From the NCBI GenBank assembly GCA_027317845.1, contig DAHVQK010000052.1, positions 1 to 33,498 of the forward strand: a stretch of DNA of 33,498 nt. The letters are read 5' to 3'. Shown here piece by piece: positions 9,236-17,838 of the stretch. The notes below the pieces were generated by a model. That model saw only the letters and a list, made by a program, of their open reading frames with translations, had not been told where the DNA came from and did not search any database. The DNA is from Gammaproteobacteria bacterium (GTDB taxonomy: Bacteria > Pseudomonadota > Gammaproteobacteria > Steroidobacterales > Steroidobacteraceae). Numbering within the stretch: the first letter of the stretch is position 1; each line of letters starts with the position of its first letter. The translations under genes and the position numbers were made by a program.

Positions 9236-10638
9236 TATCTCAGCACGCCTTCGGCGTAGGCGTCCGGGGCGTAGTTGGCGAAGCGCGTGTACTGGCCCTG
9301 GAAGGTGAGCAGGAAGGTGCCGATCTCGCCGTTGCGGTGCTTGACGAGATCGATCTCCGCGATGCCCTTCTTGGTGGTGTTCCTGTCGTACACCTCTTCG
9401 CGGTAGATCAACAGGATCATGTCCGCATCCTGCTCTATCGCGCCCGACTCTCTCAGATCCGACATGACCGGCTTCTTGTTCTCGCGCTGCTCCACCGCGC
9501 GATTCAACTGCGAGAGCGCGATGACCGGCACGCCGAGTTCCTTGGCGAGAACCTTGAGCCCCCGCGAGATCTCGCCGATCTCCGTGGCGCGGTTCTCCTT
9601 GGTGCCGGGCACCTGCATCAGCTGCAGGTAATCGACCACCACCAGATCGAGGCCGTGCTCGCGCTTGACGCGCCGTGCCCGGGCGCGCAGCTCGGTCGGA
9701 GTGAGGCCGGGGGTCTCATCGACGAAGATCTTCGCCTCCGAGAGCTGCGTGGTGGCGCTCGTGATGCGCACCCAGTCATCGTCCGAGATGCGCCCGCTGC
9801 GCAGATTCGCGAGCGGCACTCCGCCGATGGAGGAGAGCATGCGGGTGATCACCTGCTCGGAGGGCATCTCGAGGCTGAAGATCGCCACCGAGGCGTGCGT
9901 GCCGGGGTGTACCGCGGCGTACTCGGCCATATTGACGGCGAGCGTCGATTTGCCCATCGAGGGACGCCCCGCGACGATCACGAGGTCCCCGGGCCGCAGC
10001 CCGCCGGTGATCTTGTCGAAATCCGTGAAGCCGGTGGGCAGCCCGCGCAGCGCGTCGGGGTTGCTGTGCCACTCGTCGATCTGATCGATGACCTGGGGCA
10101 GCAGGCTTCGCACCGGCACCGCGCCCTGGCGGCCCCGGAAACCCGCCTCGGCGATCGCGAAGACCTTCTGCTCGGCCTTGTCGACGAGTTCGCGGGCGGT
10201 CTCCCCCTCGTTGTTGAAGACCGCGGAGGCGATCTCGGTGCCGGCCTGGATCAGCTGGCGAAGCAGCGAGCGCTCGCGGACGATGTCGGCGTAGGCGCGC
10301 ACGTTCGCCGCGGTGGGCGTGTCGCGCGCCAGGGTGCTGAGATACGCCAAGCCGCCGGCGGCCTCGAGCTTGGCCGTGCGCTCGAGCTGCTCGGAGACCG
10401 TCACGACATCGCACGGCTTGGCGCTGCCGGCGAGCACGGCGATGGCCCCGAAGATCAGGCGGTGGTCGGGGCGGTAGAAATCCTTCTCGGTGATCGCATC
10501 GGCGACCTGGTCCCAGGCGCTCGTATCGAGCAGGAGACCGCCGAGCACGGCCTGCTCCGCCTCGATCGAATGGGGAGGCGTCGGGGCATCCCCGATGGCC
10601 GACCCGCCCTCGCGACGCGTCTTGGGAAAAGCGGTCAC
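9235..10638 (-). CDS. dnaB: Replicative DNA helicase DnaB
   Basis: PHSIEAEQAVLGGLLLD, VIVAGRPSMGKSTLAVNMAEYAA, VVDYLQLMQVPGTKENRATEIGEISRGLK. Confidence 0.97.
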   Translation of the reverse strand: MTAFPKTRREGGSAIGDAPTPPHSIEAEQAVLGGLLLDTSAWDQVADAITEKDFYRPDHRLIFGAIAVLAGSAKPCDVVTVSEQLERTAKLEAAGGLAYLSTLARDTPTAANVRAYADIVRERSLLRQLIQAGTEIASAVFNNEGETARELVDKAEQKVFAIAEAGFRGRQGAVPVRSLLPQVIDQIDEWHSNPDALRGLPTGFTDFDKITGGLRPGDLVIVAGRPSMGKSTLAVNMAEYAAVHPGTHASVAIFSLEMPSEQVITRMLSSIGGVPLANLRSGRISDDDWVRITSATTQLSEAKIFVDETPGLTPTELRARARRVKREHGLDLVVVDYLQLMQVPGTKENRATEIGEISRGLKVLAKELGVPVIALSQLNRAVEQRENKKPVMSDLRESGAIEQDADMILLIYREEVYDRNTTKKGIAEIDLVKHRNGEIGTFLLTFQGQYTRFANYAPDAYAEGVLR

Positions 10639-10707
10639 GCCTAGTCGATCGGCTGAAAGGCGCCTGTGGCACCTTCAGCGGGTACGCTTATTGACGCAGG
10701 ACAGGCT

Positions 10708-10736
10708 CGCGGGCCGGAAGTGAATTCCGGCCCGCG
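10708..10736. repeat. Perfect 12-bp inverted repeat CGCGGGCCGGAA-GTGAA-TTCCGGCCCGCG (hairpin between rplI and dnaB)
   Basis: Direct reading; 10708-10719 pairs with 10725-10736; no clear U tract. Confidence 0.8.
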
Positions 10737-10772
10737 AAACGGCTGGCCAGTCGAGACCATCGGCTTGAGCGA

Positions 10773-11222
10773 TTACTCTTCCGCGACGATCGAAACGGTC
10801 ACCGGCACATCGATATCCGCGTGCAGGTGCAGACTCACCATGTGCTCGCCGATCGCGCGCAGCGCGCCATTCGGCAGACGCACTTCGCTGCGCTCCATCT
10901 TGAAGCCTGCCTGGGTGCACGCCTCGGCAATGTCGCTGGTGCCGATTGAGCCGAACAGCTTGCCCTCGGTGCCGGCCTTGGCCGTGATGGTGAGCTTGAA
11001 ATCCTTCATCGCCGCGGCACGCTCTTCGGCGCTCTTGAGCTGCTCACGCGCCGCCTTCTCGAGCTCGGCGCGCCGGGCCTCGAAGCGGGCGACGTTGTCG
11101 GCCGTGGCGAGTGTCGCCTTGCCTTGAGGCAGCAGAAAATTGCGGCCGAAGCCCGAGCGGACCTTGACGCGATCGCCGATGTTGCCGAGGTTGGCCACCT
11201 TCTGCAGCAGAATGACTTCCAT
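10773..11222 (-). CDS. rplI: 50S ribosomal protein L9
   Basis: [36 protein letters not shown]. Confidence 0.97.
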   Translation of the reverse strand: MEVILLQKVANLGNIGDRVKVRSGFGRNFLLPQGKATLATADNVARFEARRAELEKAAREQLKSAEERAAAMKDFKLTITAKAGTEGKLFGSIGTSDIAEACTQAGFKMERSEVRLPNGALRAIGEHMVSLHLHADIDVPVTVSIVAEE

Positions 11223-11231
11223 GGTGGCGCC

Positions 11232-11498
11232 TCAGTGCTGATCGGTGTATGGCAACAGGGCCAGGTAGCGCGCGCGCTTGATCGCGACCGCGAGCTGGCG
11301 CTGGAAGAAGGACTTGGTGCCGGTGATGCGGCTCGGAACGATCTTACCGGTCTCCGAGACGTAGCCCTTGAGGGTGCCGAGATCCTTGTAGTCGATGTGC
11401 TTCACGCCCTCGGCGGTGAAGCGGCAGAACTTCTTGCGCCGCGAGAAGCGGCCACCGCCGCTGCCACCGTTGCTCGGGCCGGGTGCTCTTGCGTTCAT
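11232..11498 (-). CDS. rpsR: 30S ribosomal protein S18
   Basis: [44 protein letters not shown]; start at internal Met. Confidence 0.96.
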   Translation of the reverse strand: MNARAPGPSNGGSGGGRFSRRKKFCRFTAEGVKHIDYKDLGTLKGYVSETGKIVPSRITGTKSFFQRQLAVAIKRARYLALLPYTDQH

Positions 11499-11556
11499 GA
11501 GTGGGATATCCGGTGCGCTGAAATGGGTTTGACGATTGCCTGAAACGAGCCTGGGC

Positions 11557-11958
11557 TCACGCGATTTCCGCGTCCGCGTCGGCCACGGGGTTCTCATCGC
11601 GCCGCTCGCGGCGGCCCTTGCCGGACTCGCCTTCCTCTTCGCCGCCCTTGGCCATGGGCGAGGGCTCGGTCACCGCCGAGTCCATCTTCACCACCAGGTG
11701 GCGCAGGACCGCGTCGCTGAACCGGAAGGCTCCGGTCAGCTCATCGACGGTCTTCTGGTCGCACTCGATGTTCATGAGCACGTAGTGCGCCTTGTGGACC
11801 TTGGCGATCGGATAAGCGAGCTGGCGACGTCCCCAGTCTTCCAGGCGATGCACGAGGCCGGAGCCTGCGGCGATCATGCCCTTGTAGCGCTCGATCATGG
11901 CGGGCACCTGCTCGCTCTGATCGGGATGGACGAGTATGACGATCTCGTAATGCCTCAT
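11557..11958 (-). CDS. rpsF: 30S ribosomal protein S6
   Basis: [29 protein letters not shown]...[23 protein letters not shown]. Confidence 0.96.
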   Translation of the reverse strand: MRHYEIVILVHPDQSEQVPAMIERYKGMIAAGSGLVHRLEDWGRRQLAYPIAKVHKAHYVLMNIECDQKTVDELTGAFRFSDAVLRHLVVKMDSAVTEPSPMAKGGEEEGESGKGRRERRDENPVADADAEIA

Positions 11959-11963
11959 GTGTC

Positions 11964-12016
11964 CTCCTTACGGATGAAAGCCGCCCTTCGCGAGGCTGCA
12001 CAGGTGCGGCAAGGAG
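11964..12016 (-). promoter_or_regulatory. Candidate S6:S18-binding autoregulatory leader of the rpsF-rpsR-rplI operon
   Basis: Minus strand: CTCCTT-GCCGC-[ACCTGTGCAGCCTCGCGAAGG]-GCGGC-TTTCATCCGT-AAGGAG; two coaxial stems, CCG in the 3' bulge, closing stem contains the Shine-Dalgarno. Confidence 0.65.
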
Positions 12017-12058
12017 ATTCCACGCGCGCAACGCGCATGGCCCCTTCAGGGGCCGCGC

Positions 12059-12087
12059 AGGATACTGGATCGGCGGCGGGACTGCAA
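12059..12087 (-). promoter_or_regulatory. Candidate sigma70-type promoter for rpsF operon: TTGCAG-17 bp-TATCCT
   Basis: Minus-strand reading; -35 at 12087..12082, -10 at 12064..12059, GC-rich discriminator. Confidence 0.5.
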
Positions 12088-12105
12088 TGCGCCGCCTGCG
12101 GCCGC

Positions 12106-12864
12106 TCACCCCTGCCTTTGCCGGAGCGCCTCGTAGAGCAGCATGCCGGTCGCCACGGAGACATTGAGGCTCTCGACCGCCCCGAGCTGCGGCAGGCGGA
12201 CCAGGAAGTCGCAGGTCTGGCGCGTCAGCTGCCGGAGACCCGCCCCCTCGGCGCCCATGACCAGCACCACCCCTGAGGTGAGGTCGACCTCCCGGGCTCG
12301 CCCGGCGCCCTCCGCATCGGCGCCGATCACCCATAGGCCGGCCTCTTTGAGGAGCTTCAGGGTCCGCACCAGGTTGGTGACCACGACCACGGGCGTCGTC
12401 TCGGCGGCGCCGGCGGCCACCTTGCGCACCACGGGGGTGATGTGGGCGGCCCGGTCCCGGGGCACGATGACGGCGAGCGCCCCACAGGCATCGGCCGTGC
12501 GCAGGCAGGCGCCGAGATTGTGGGGGTCCTGGACCCCATCGAGCGCGAGCAGCAGCGGCTGCTTCGCCTCCTGCAGGGCCGAGACGAGCTCATCCTCCGT
12601 CCACGGTGGCAGCGGCACGATCTCGGCGAGCACCCCCTGGTGGGCCACGTCGCCGAGCTTTTGCCTGAGCGCCTGCGCATCGACGCGCTTCAGCGCCACC
12701 CTTGCCTCGCGCGCAAGCTCCTCGATCCGGCGGATTTTCGGGTCCTCGCGCCGCTCGATGAGGTAGATGGCGGTGACGCGCTCGGGATGGCGCTCCAGCA
12801 TGATGCGCACGGCGTGCAGGCCGTAGACGCTCTCGGCGCCCTTGGGTTTGTGGGGGTGTGACAA
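12106..12864 (-). CDS. rlmB: 23S rRNA (guanosine(2251)-2'-O)-methyltransferase RlmB
   Basis: SpoU-family motifs LDGVQDPHNLGACLRTADACG, VLVMGAEGAGLRQLT, ESLNVSVATGMLLYEALRQR. Confidence 0.95.
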   Translation of the reverse strand: MSHPHKPKGAESVYGLHAVRIMLERHPERVTAIYLIERREDPKIRRIEELAREARVALKRVDAQALRQKLGDVAHQGVLAEIVPLPPWTEDELVSALQEAKQPLLLALDGVQDPHNLGACLRTADACGALAVIVPRDRAAHITPVVRKVAAGAAETTPVVVVTNLVRTLKLLKEAGLWVIGADAEGAGRAREVDLTSGVVLVMGAEGAGLRQLTRQTCDFLVRLPQLGAVESLNVSVATGMLLYEALRQRQG

Positions 12865-12865
12865 G

Positions 12866-14983
12866 TCAGGATTCTTCGGGAAGCTCGAGGTCGACGAGTC
12901 CCTCGATGGGATTGACGGCGGTGACGATCACCCGGACGTGGGCGCCGGTGCGCAGGGTGCGCCCCGATCGCCTGCCTCGCCAGGCGTGACCGTGATCTTC
13001 CATGAGGTACTCATCGTCACGCAACCGATCGATGTGCAACAGTCCATCCACCGCGACCTCGAGGATCTGCACGAAACAGCCGAACTCGACCACCGTCGTG
13101 ATCAGTCCCTGGAAAGTCTGTCCGATGCGCTCGCGCAGATAGCTGCACTTGAGGAAGGTGGCGACGTAGCGATCCGCCTCGTCGGCGCGCTTCTCGAGCT
13201 TGGAGGTACTCTCGCCGAGGCCCGCGAGCACTGGCGCCGCATAGCTCACCGCGCTCCCCCCGGCCGCCCCGATCATCGCCTTCAAGGTGCGATGCACGAT
13301 GAGGTCGGGGTAGCGGCGGATGGGCGAGGTGAAGTGCGCATAGTGGGTGAGCGCCAGACCGAAGTGCCCGATGTTGCCCGGCTGGTACACCGCCTGGGGC
13401 ATCGCCCGCACGATGAGCGACTCGATGAACGGGCGCTCCGCGCCCTGTCCCAGCCGCCGGGCAATGGCCTGCAGATCGCGCGTCGAGACCGTTTCGGGCA
13501 GGTGTGCGTCGATATTCAGTGCCGCGAGTGTGCTCGTGAGTCGCTCGAGCTTCTCGGCCTCGGGCTCGCCGTGAACTCGATACAGCGTGGGCGTGCGGGA
13601 TTTATCGAGCGCGTGCGCCACCGCCACGTTCGCGAGGATCATGCACTCCTCGATGAGCCGGTGCGCATCGTTGCGCACGCGCAGCTCGACCGCCTTCACC
13701 CGCTCGGACGGATCGATCACGAGTTCCGCTTCGGGTGCGTCGAAATCGAGCGCGCCGCGGCGGCTGCGCGCCTTGTGCAAAGCGTGATACACCTCGACGA
13801 GCACGAGCAGCGGCTCCAACAGCTCACCCAGCTCGCTTCGCGCGGCGGGCTTCCCCTCGAACAGTGCCGCGTAGGCCTGTCCATAGGTCAGACGCGCCGC
13901 CGAGCGCATGACGGCGGGATAGAATCTCGCGCTCCTCAACGCGCCGCTCTTGCTGACCACCATATCGGCCGCGAAGCACAGCCGATCCACCCGCGGGGCA
14001 AGCGAGCACAGGTGATCGGACAATGCCGTTGGCAGCATCGGCAGAACACGCGTCGGAAAATAGACCGAGGTGCCGCGTGTGAGCGCTTCGGCATCCAGGG
14101 GCGTATCCGGGCGCACGTAATGGCTGACGTCGGCGATCGCGACGATCAGTCGATACCCCGCCGGATGCGGTTCGGCATAAACGGCGTCATCGAAATCGCG
14201 CGCGTCCTCGCCGTCGATGGTCACGAGAGGCAAAGTGCGCAGGTCTTCGCGCCCTTGCGCCTCGCGCGGATCGATCCGATCGCCCCAGGCTTGCGCCTCA
14301 CGAAGCGCCGCCGCCGGAAACTCATTGGGCAGGCCGAATCGGGCAATGGCGGTTTCCGTGGCGAGCTCGACCGGACGGTCCGGATCCAGGCGCTTCTCGA
14401 TCTGGGCGTGTGAAGTCTGCTCCCCGGTCCCGCGTCGGGTGATGCGGGCGATCACCCACTCTCCATGGCGCGCTCCGTTCAGCGCCTCATGCGAGACGGC
14501 ACACCGCAGCTGCAGGCGCCGATCCGCGGCCGTCACCCATGCGCTTCGCCCGTGGATCTCGACCGTGCCGAGAAATGCGTTGACCGCATGCTCGAGGATG
14601 TCCTCCACGGTCCCCGACCAGCGATCGTCCGCATCGCGGGTGAGCCGCACGTGCAGCCGATCGCCGTGCATCACGCCGCGCATCTGCGGGGGCGGGAGAA
14701 ATACGCTGTCCTTCATCCCCTCGACGCGAAGGAACCCGTAGCCGGCGCGATGCGCACTCACCACGCCCACGACGGTGGCCCCGGTGCGGGCGGAACCGCG
14801 GGATCCGGGCTCGGATTTGGCGTGGCGCTTGCGCCCCGGGGCCTGCGCGACCTGAGTCTCGGCGCCCCGACCGCCCTGGCCTTGCCGGCCATGCGTTGCA
14901 TGCGCCCCCCGGGTGGATGAGCGTTTTCCGGTTCCCTGCTCGGACCGGTCCCGGCGTCCGAACTTGCCTCGGCGGGTTTTCAA
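12866..14983 (-). CDS. rnr: Ribonuclease R (RNB-family exoribonuclease), TTG start
   Basis: VTIDGEDARDFDDAVYAE (RNB active site), ALTHYAHFTSPIRRYPDLIVHR, C-terminal S1 domain; next to rlmB. Confidence 0.92.
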   Translation of the reverse strand: MKTRRGKFGRRDRSEQGTGKRSSTRGAHATHGRQGQGGRGAETQVAQAPGRKRHAKSEPGSRGSARTGATVVGVVSAHRAGYGFLRVEGMKDSVFLPPPQMRGVMHGDRLHVRLTRDADDRWSGTVEDILEHAVNAFLGTVEIHGRSAWVTAADRRLQLRCAVSHEALNGARHGEWVIARITRRGTGEQTSHAQIEKRLDPDRPVELATETAIARFGLPNEFPAAALREAQAWGDRIDPREAQGREDLRTLPLVTIDGEDARDFDDAVYAEPHPAGYRLIVAIADVSHYVRPDTPLDAEALTRGTSVYFPTRVLPMLPTALSDHLCSLAPRVDRLCFAADMVVSKSGALRSARFYPAVMRSAARLTYGQAYAALFEGKPAARSELGELLEPLLVLVEVYHALHKARSRRGALDFDAPEAELVIDPSERVKAVELRVRNDAHRLIEECMILANVAVAHALDKSRTPTLYRVHGEPEAEKLERLTSTLAALNIDAHLPETVSTRDLQAIARRLGQGAERPFIESLIVRAMPQAVYQPGNIGHFGLALTHYAHFTSPIRRYPDLIVHRTLKAMIGAAGGSAVSYAAPVLAGLGESTSKLEKRADEADRYVATFLKCSYLRERIGQTFQGLITTVVEFGCFVQILEVAVDGLLHIDRLRDDEYLMEDHGHAWRGRRSGRTLRTGAHVRVIVTAVNPIEGLVDLELPEES

Positions 14984-15012
14984 TTGACAGCTCTCATGGC
15001 CATGCGTAGATT
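14984..15012 (+). promoter_or_regulatory. Promoter for tRNA-Leu: TTGACA-17 bp-TAGATT
   Basis: Consensus -35 at 14984-14989, 17-bp spacer, -10 at 15007-15012, 40 bp before the tRNA 5' end. Confidence 0.75.
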
Positions 15013-15052
15013 TCGCCGCCTCGCCAGCGAGGCACTCATGCCGAGCGACCCT

Positions 15053-15137
<85 letters not shown>

Positions 15138-15382
15138 GATTTTCGTTTTCTTTCAATAGCTTAAATTCCATTCTGCAGGTGGTTTCCGGGATATCGTGAA
15201 TTCCCCGGGGGCACGGCGGCCGCGGCCGGCCCGTTGCTTTTGTTTTCGGCCGGAAGACCGCGCCATCCTAGCAGGGGTTGATCGGGGCAGTGTGGGGGAA
15301 ATTCAAATCCCCCGGAACTCCGCGCCCGAGTGGGCAGGCGAGAGAGAGACAACTCTTCCCGGCTCACACGGCGGTTCCGCCC

Positions 15383-15690
15383 CGCCACACCGCCACCTCC
15401 GAATACCTCATCGAAGTCGTCGGGGCCAGTGCCGCGGCGAAACACCTCGTCATCGACGAGATCCAGCAGCTGCCGATGCGGCTCGAGATAGCGCACCTGC
15501 GGATCGTGAAGAGGACCGGGCAGCAGTCAGTCCTCACCGGCCCGAGCGCCCGAAAGCCGATGCCCCCCCCTACATGGGAGGCGAGCTGGGTCCACGCTTC
15601 AAGCTCGCGATGGCACTGCGATGGGGCATGTTGCCGGTCGTCTGGGCGCCGATGATCCCATCGCGATCCTCCAGGCGTACGACGCTCTCG
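15383..15690 (+). pseudogene. Fragmented ATPase of the AAA/DUF4143 type
   Basis: Three blocks in three frames: SEYLIEVVGASAAAKHLVIDEIQQLPMRLEIAHLRIVKRTGQQSVLTGPSARK (15383-15556), GGELGPRFKLAMALRWGMLPVVW (to 15645), ADDPIAILQAYDAL (to ~15690); colinear with VIDEIQK...LTGSSARKL...ALRFGLLPLVW... of that family. Confidence 0.65.
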
Positions 15691-15860
15691 ACCGGCTCGC
15701 AAAGGTGCAACAGGAAAGCCGGGGGGCGAAACAATCGAACTCGATGCCGCGTTCGCTCATCCCGAGGACGCGCGCCGTGGCGCTCTTCAGAGCGGCATCT
15801 TCCCGGAATAGTCGCTCCGTACTCCCGCGATCCACCCCCGGGGCGGCGCGAGAAGCGGCA

Positions 15861-16154
15861 TCAGGCCGGGCGCGTATCGGCCCTGAGGTCGGCCTTGACG
15901 CGCTCGAGCTGCTCCTGAGCGCCGAGCACGTCGTTTCTCTCGATCTGCAGTCGCGCCAGATCGATCCGCCGCTCCAGGGTCGCGGCCTGTGAGCGGCTGA
16001 TGCGGTGATCATTGAGATCGGTGGTCGTCCTGGCGTTCAGCCCGAGCAGCTCGCTGTAGGCCCTCGACCGGGCACTGAGCTCGAGATGAAACGCGAGCGC
16101 GATCACGATGACGCTCAATCCCGCCGCGATGATGGCCAAAGTGGCACCCTTCAT
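15861..16154 (-). CDS. Small protein with one N-terminal TM helix and a probable coiled-coil
   Basis: MKGATLAIIAAGLSVIVIALAFHLELSARSRAYSELLGLNARTT...ATLERRIDLARLQIERNDVLGAQEQLERVKADLRADTRPA. Confidence 0.6.
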   Translation of the reverse strand: MKGATLAIIAAGLSVIVIALAFHLELSARSRAYSELLGLNARTTTDLNDHRISRSQAATLERRIDLARLQIERNDVLGAQEQLERVKADLRADTRPA

Positions 16155-16297
16155 TGCGCGAAGTGTACCGGATGGGCGTGCGGGCGCGCCACGCGCAATC
16201 GAGCCGCGGTGTTGCGGATCAAATCTCCTGATTGGCATCTCCTCGGTCAGGACGCGATACTCGCGCAGGTGAAGCACGGCCCCCTGTCCCGAGCCCC

Positions 16298-16906
16298 ATG
16301 ACGACCGAAAAGACCGGCAAAGTCGCCGCAGTCACTCTCTCATTCTGGATTCTGAAGGTCCTCGCCACTTCCGCCGGGGACCTGACCGGTGATCTGCTGT
16401 CGATCAGCCTCGGCCTCGGGTACGTGCTCGCGCTGATCGTCGCCCTCGCGGTGACCGCGGCGCTGCTGTTCGCACAACTCAGGGCGAAGCGATTCCATCC
16501 CGGGCTGTACTGGATCCTGATCCTCGCCACTTCCGCCGCCGGCGCCGAGATTTCCGACAGCATCGACCGCGCGCTGCACTGGGGAAACCTCGCCGGGACG
16601 GGCGCCCTCCTGCTCTGCCTGTGCGCCGCTCTTGCGATCTGGCGCGCGCGCCGCGGCGCGATCCGCTGTGACTCGATCGAGCATCCCCGGGATGAGCGGT
16701 TCTACTGGCTGGCGGCCATGCTCGCCAACAGCTTCGGCTCTGCGGTGTGCGACCTGATCGGCGACAGGCTCGGCGTGGGCGTCCTCGCGGGCACCGCGGT
16801 CAATCTCGGCATCCTGGCGCTGCTCATGCTGCTCCATGACACGACCCGCGGCCGCAAGGAGCTGTTGTTCTGGACCGCGTTCGTTTTCACGCGGATTCCC
16901 TTCTGA
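16298..16906 (+). CDS. COG4705/DUF347-repeat membrane protein, apparently C-terminally truncated
   Basis: Internal repeats KVLATSAGDLTGDLLSISLGLGY / LILATSAAGAEISDSIDRALHWG / AAMLANSFGSAVCDLIGDRLGVGVL; fourth begins FWTAFVFTR and stops. Confidence 0.7.
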   Translation: MTTEKTGKVAAVTLSFWILKVLATSAGDLTGDLLSISLGLGYVLALIVALAVTAALLFAQLRAKRFHPGLYWILILATSAAGAEISDSIDRALHWGNLAGTGALLLCLCAALAIWRARRGAIRCDSIEHPRDERFYWLAAMLANSFGSAVCDLIGDRLGVGVLAGTAVNLGILALLMLLHDTTRGRKELLFWTAFVFTRIPF

Positions 16907-17040
16907 GCCGCGGCATCCGCCGCTCCCGCTCCCCGAGTGCGCTCGAGCCTGCGCTTCCCGGGTCTCCCCCGAATTGCCGATTCCGGGCGGTGCGCCGATC
17001 GGATAGCGTGACGGCCGGACTAACGGCACGGCAGACGCTC

Positions 17041-17835
17041 ATGGATCTAGGACTTGCCCCGAAGGTCGCACTGGTCACCGGCTCCACGGCGGGCATCGGG
17101 TTCGCCACCGCCGAAGCGCTGGCGCGGGAAGGCGCGCGGGTCATCGTCAATGGCCGCACGAGCGAGCGGGTCGAGGCCGCCGTCTCGTTACTGCGCCAGT
17201 CCATCGCGCGCTCCGACATCCAGGGCATTGCCGCGGACGTGGCCACCGCCGAGGGCTGCGCGACCGTGATTCGCGCTCATCCGGAAGTGGATGTGCTCGT
17301 GAACAACATGGGCATATTCGAGCCGAAAGCCTTCGAGGACATCTCCGACGTCGACTGGCTGCGCTTCTTCGAGGCCAATGTGCTGAGCGGCGTGCGGCTC
17401 TCGCGCCATTATGTGGGCGCAATGCGCTCCCGCAACTGGGGCCGGATCGTCTTCGTCTCGAGCGAGTCGGGCCTGCAGATCCCGACGGAAATGATCCATT
17501 ATGGGGTGACCAAGACCGCGCAGCTCGCCGTGGCGCGCGGCCTGGCGGAAACCCTCGTGGGCACCGAGGTGACCGTCAACAGCGTGCTTCCCGGGCCGAC
17601 CGCCTCCGAAGGCGTTGGCACGTTCGTGGCGCAGATGGCGCACTCGAGCGGCCAGGATGCCGCAGCCATCAAGCGCGAGTTCTTCCACACCGTGCGTCCG
17701 AGCTCGATCCTGCAGCGCTTCGCCACGACTGCCGAGGTCGCCGCCATGATCACCTACGTGTGCAGTGCGCAGGCCTCCGCAACCACCGGCGCGGCGCTGC
17801 GTGTCGATGGCGGAGTCATCCGCGCCATCGCATGA
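17041..17835 (+). CDS. SDR-family NAD(P)-dependent oxidoreductase
   Basis: VALVTGSTAGIGFATAEAL, NNMG, FVSSESG, YGVTKTAQ (YxxxK), VNSVLPGPT. Confidence 0.92.
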   Translation: MDLGLAPKVALVTGSTAGIGFATAEALAREGARVIVNGRTSERVEAAVSLLRQSIARSDIQGIAADVATAEGCATVIRAHPEVDVLVNNMGIFEPKAFEDISDVDWLRFFEANVLSGVRLSRHYVGAMRSRNWGRIVFVSSESGLQIPTEMIHYGVTKTAQLAVARGLAETLVGTEVTVNSVLPGPTASEGVGTFVAQMAHSSGQDAAAIKREFFHTVRPSSILQRFATTAEVAAMITYVCSAQASATTGAALRVDGGVIRAIA

Positions 17836-17838
17836 TGC

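Noticed and set aside
9337-14413. Long plus-strand ORFs antisense to dnaB (9337-10644) and rnr (12842-14413)
   Set aside because: Typical GC-rich mirror ORFs: His/Arg/Asp-rich low-complexity translations with no recognisable domain, opposite well-supported genes.
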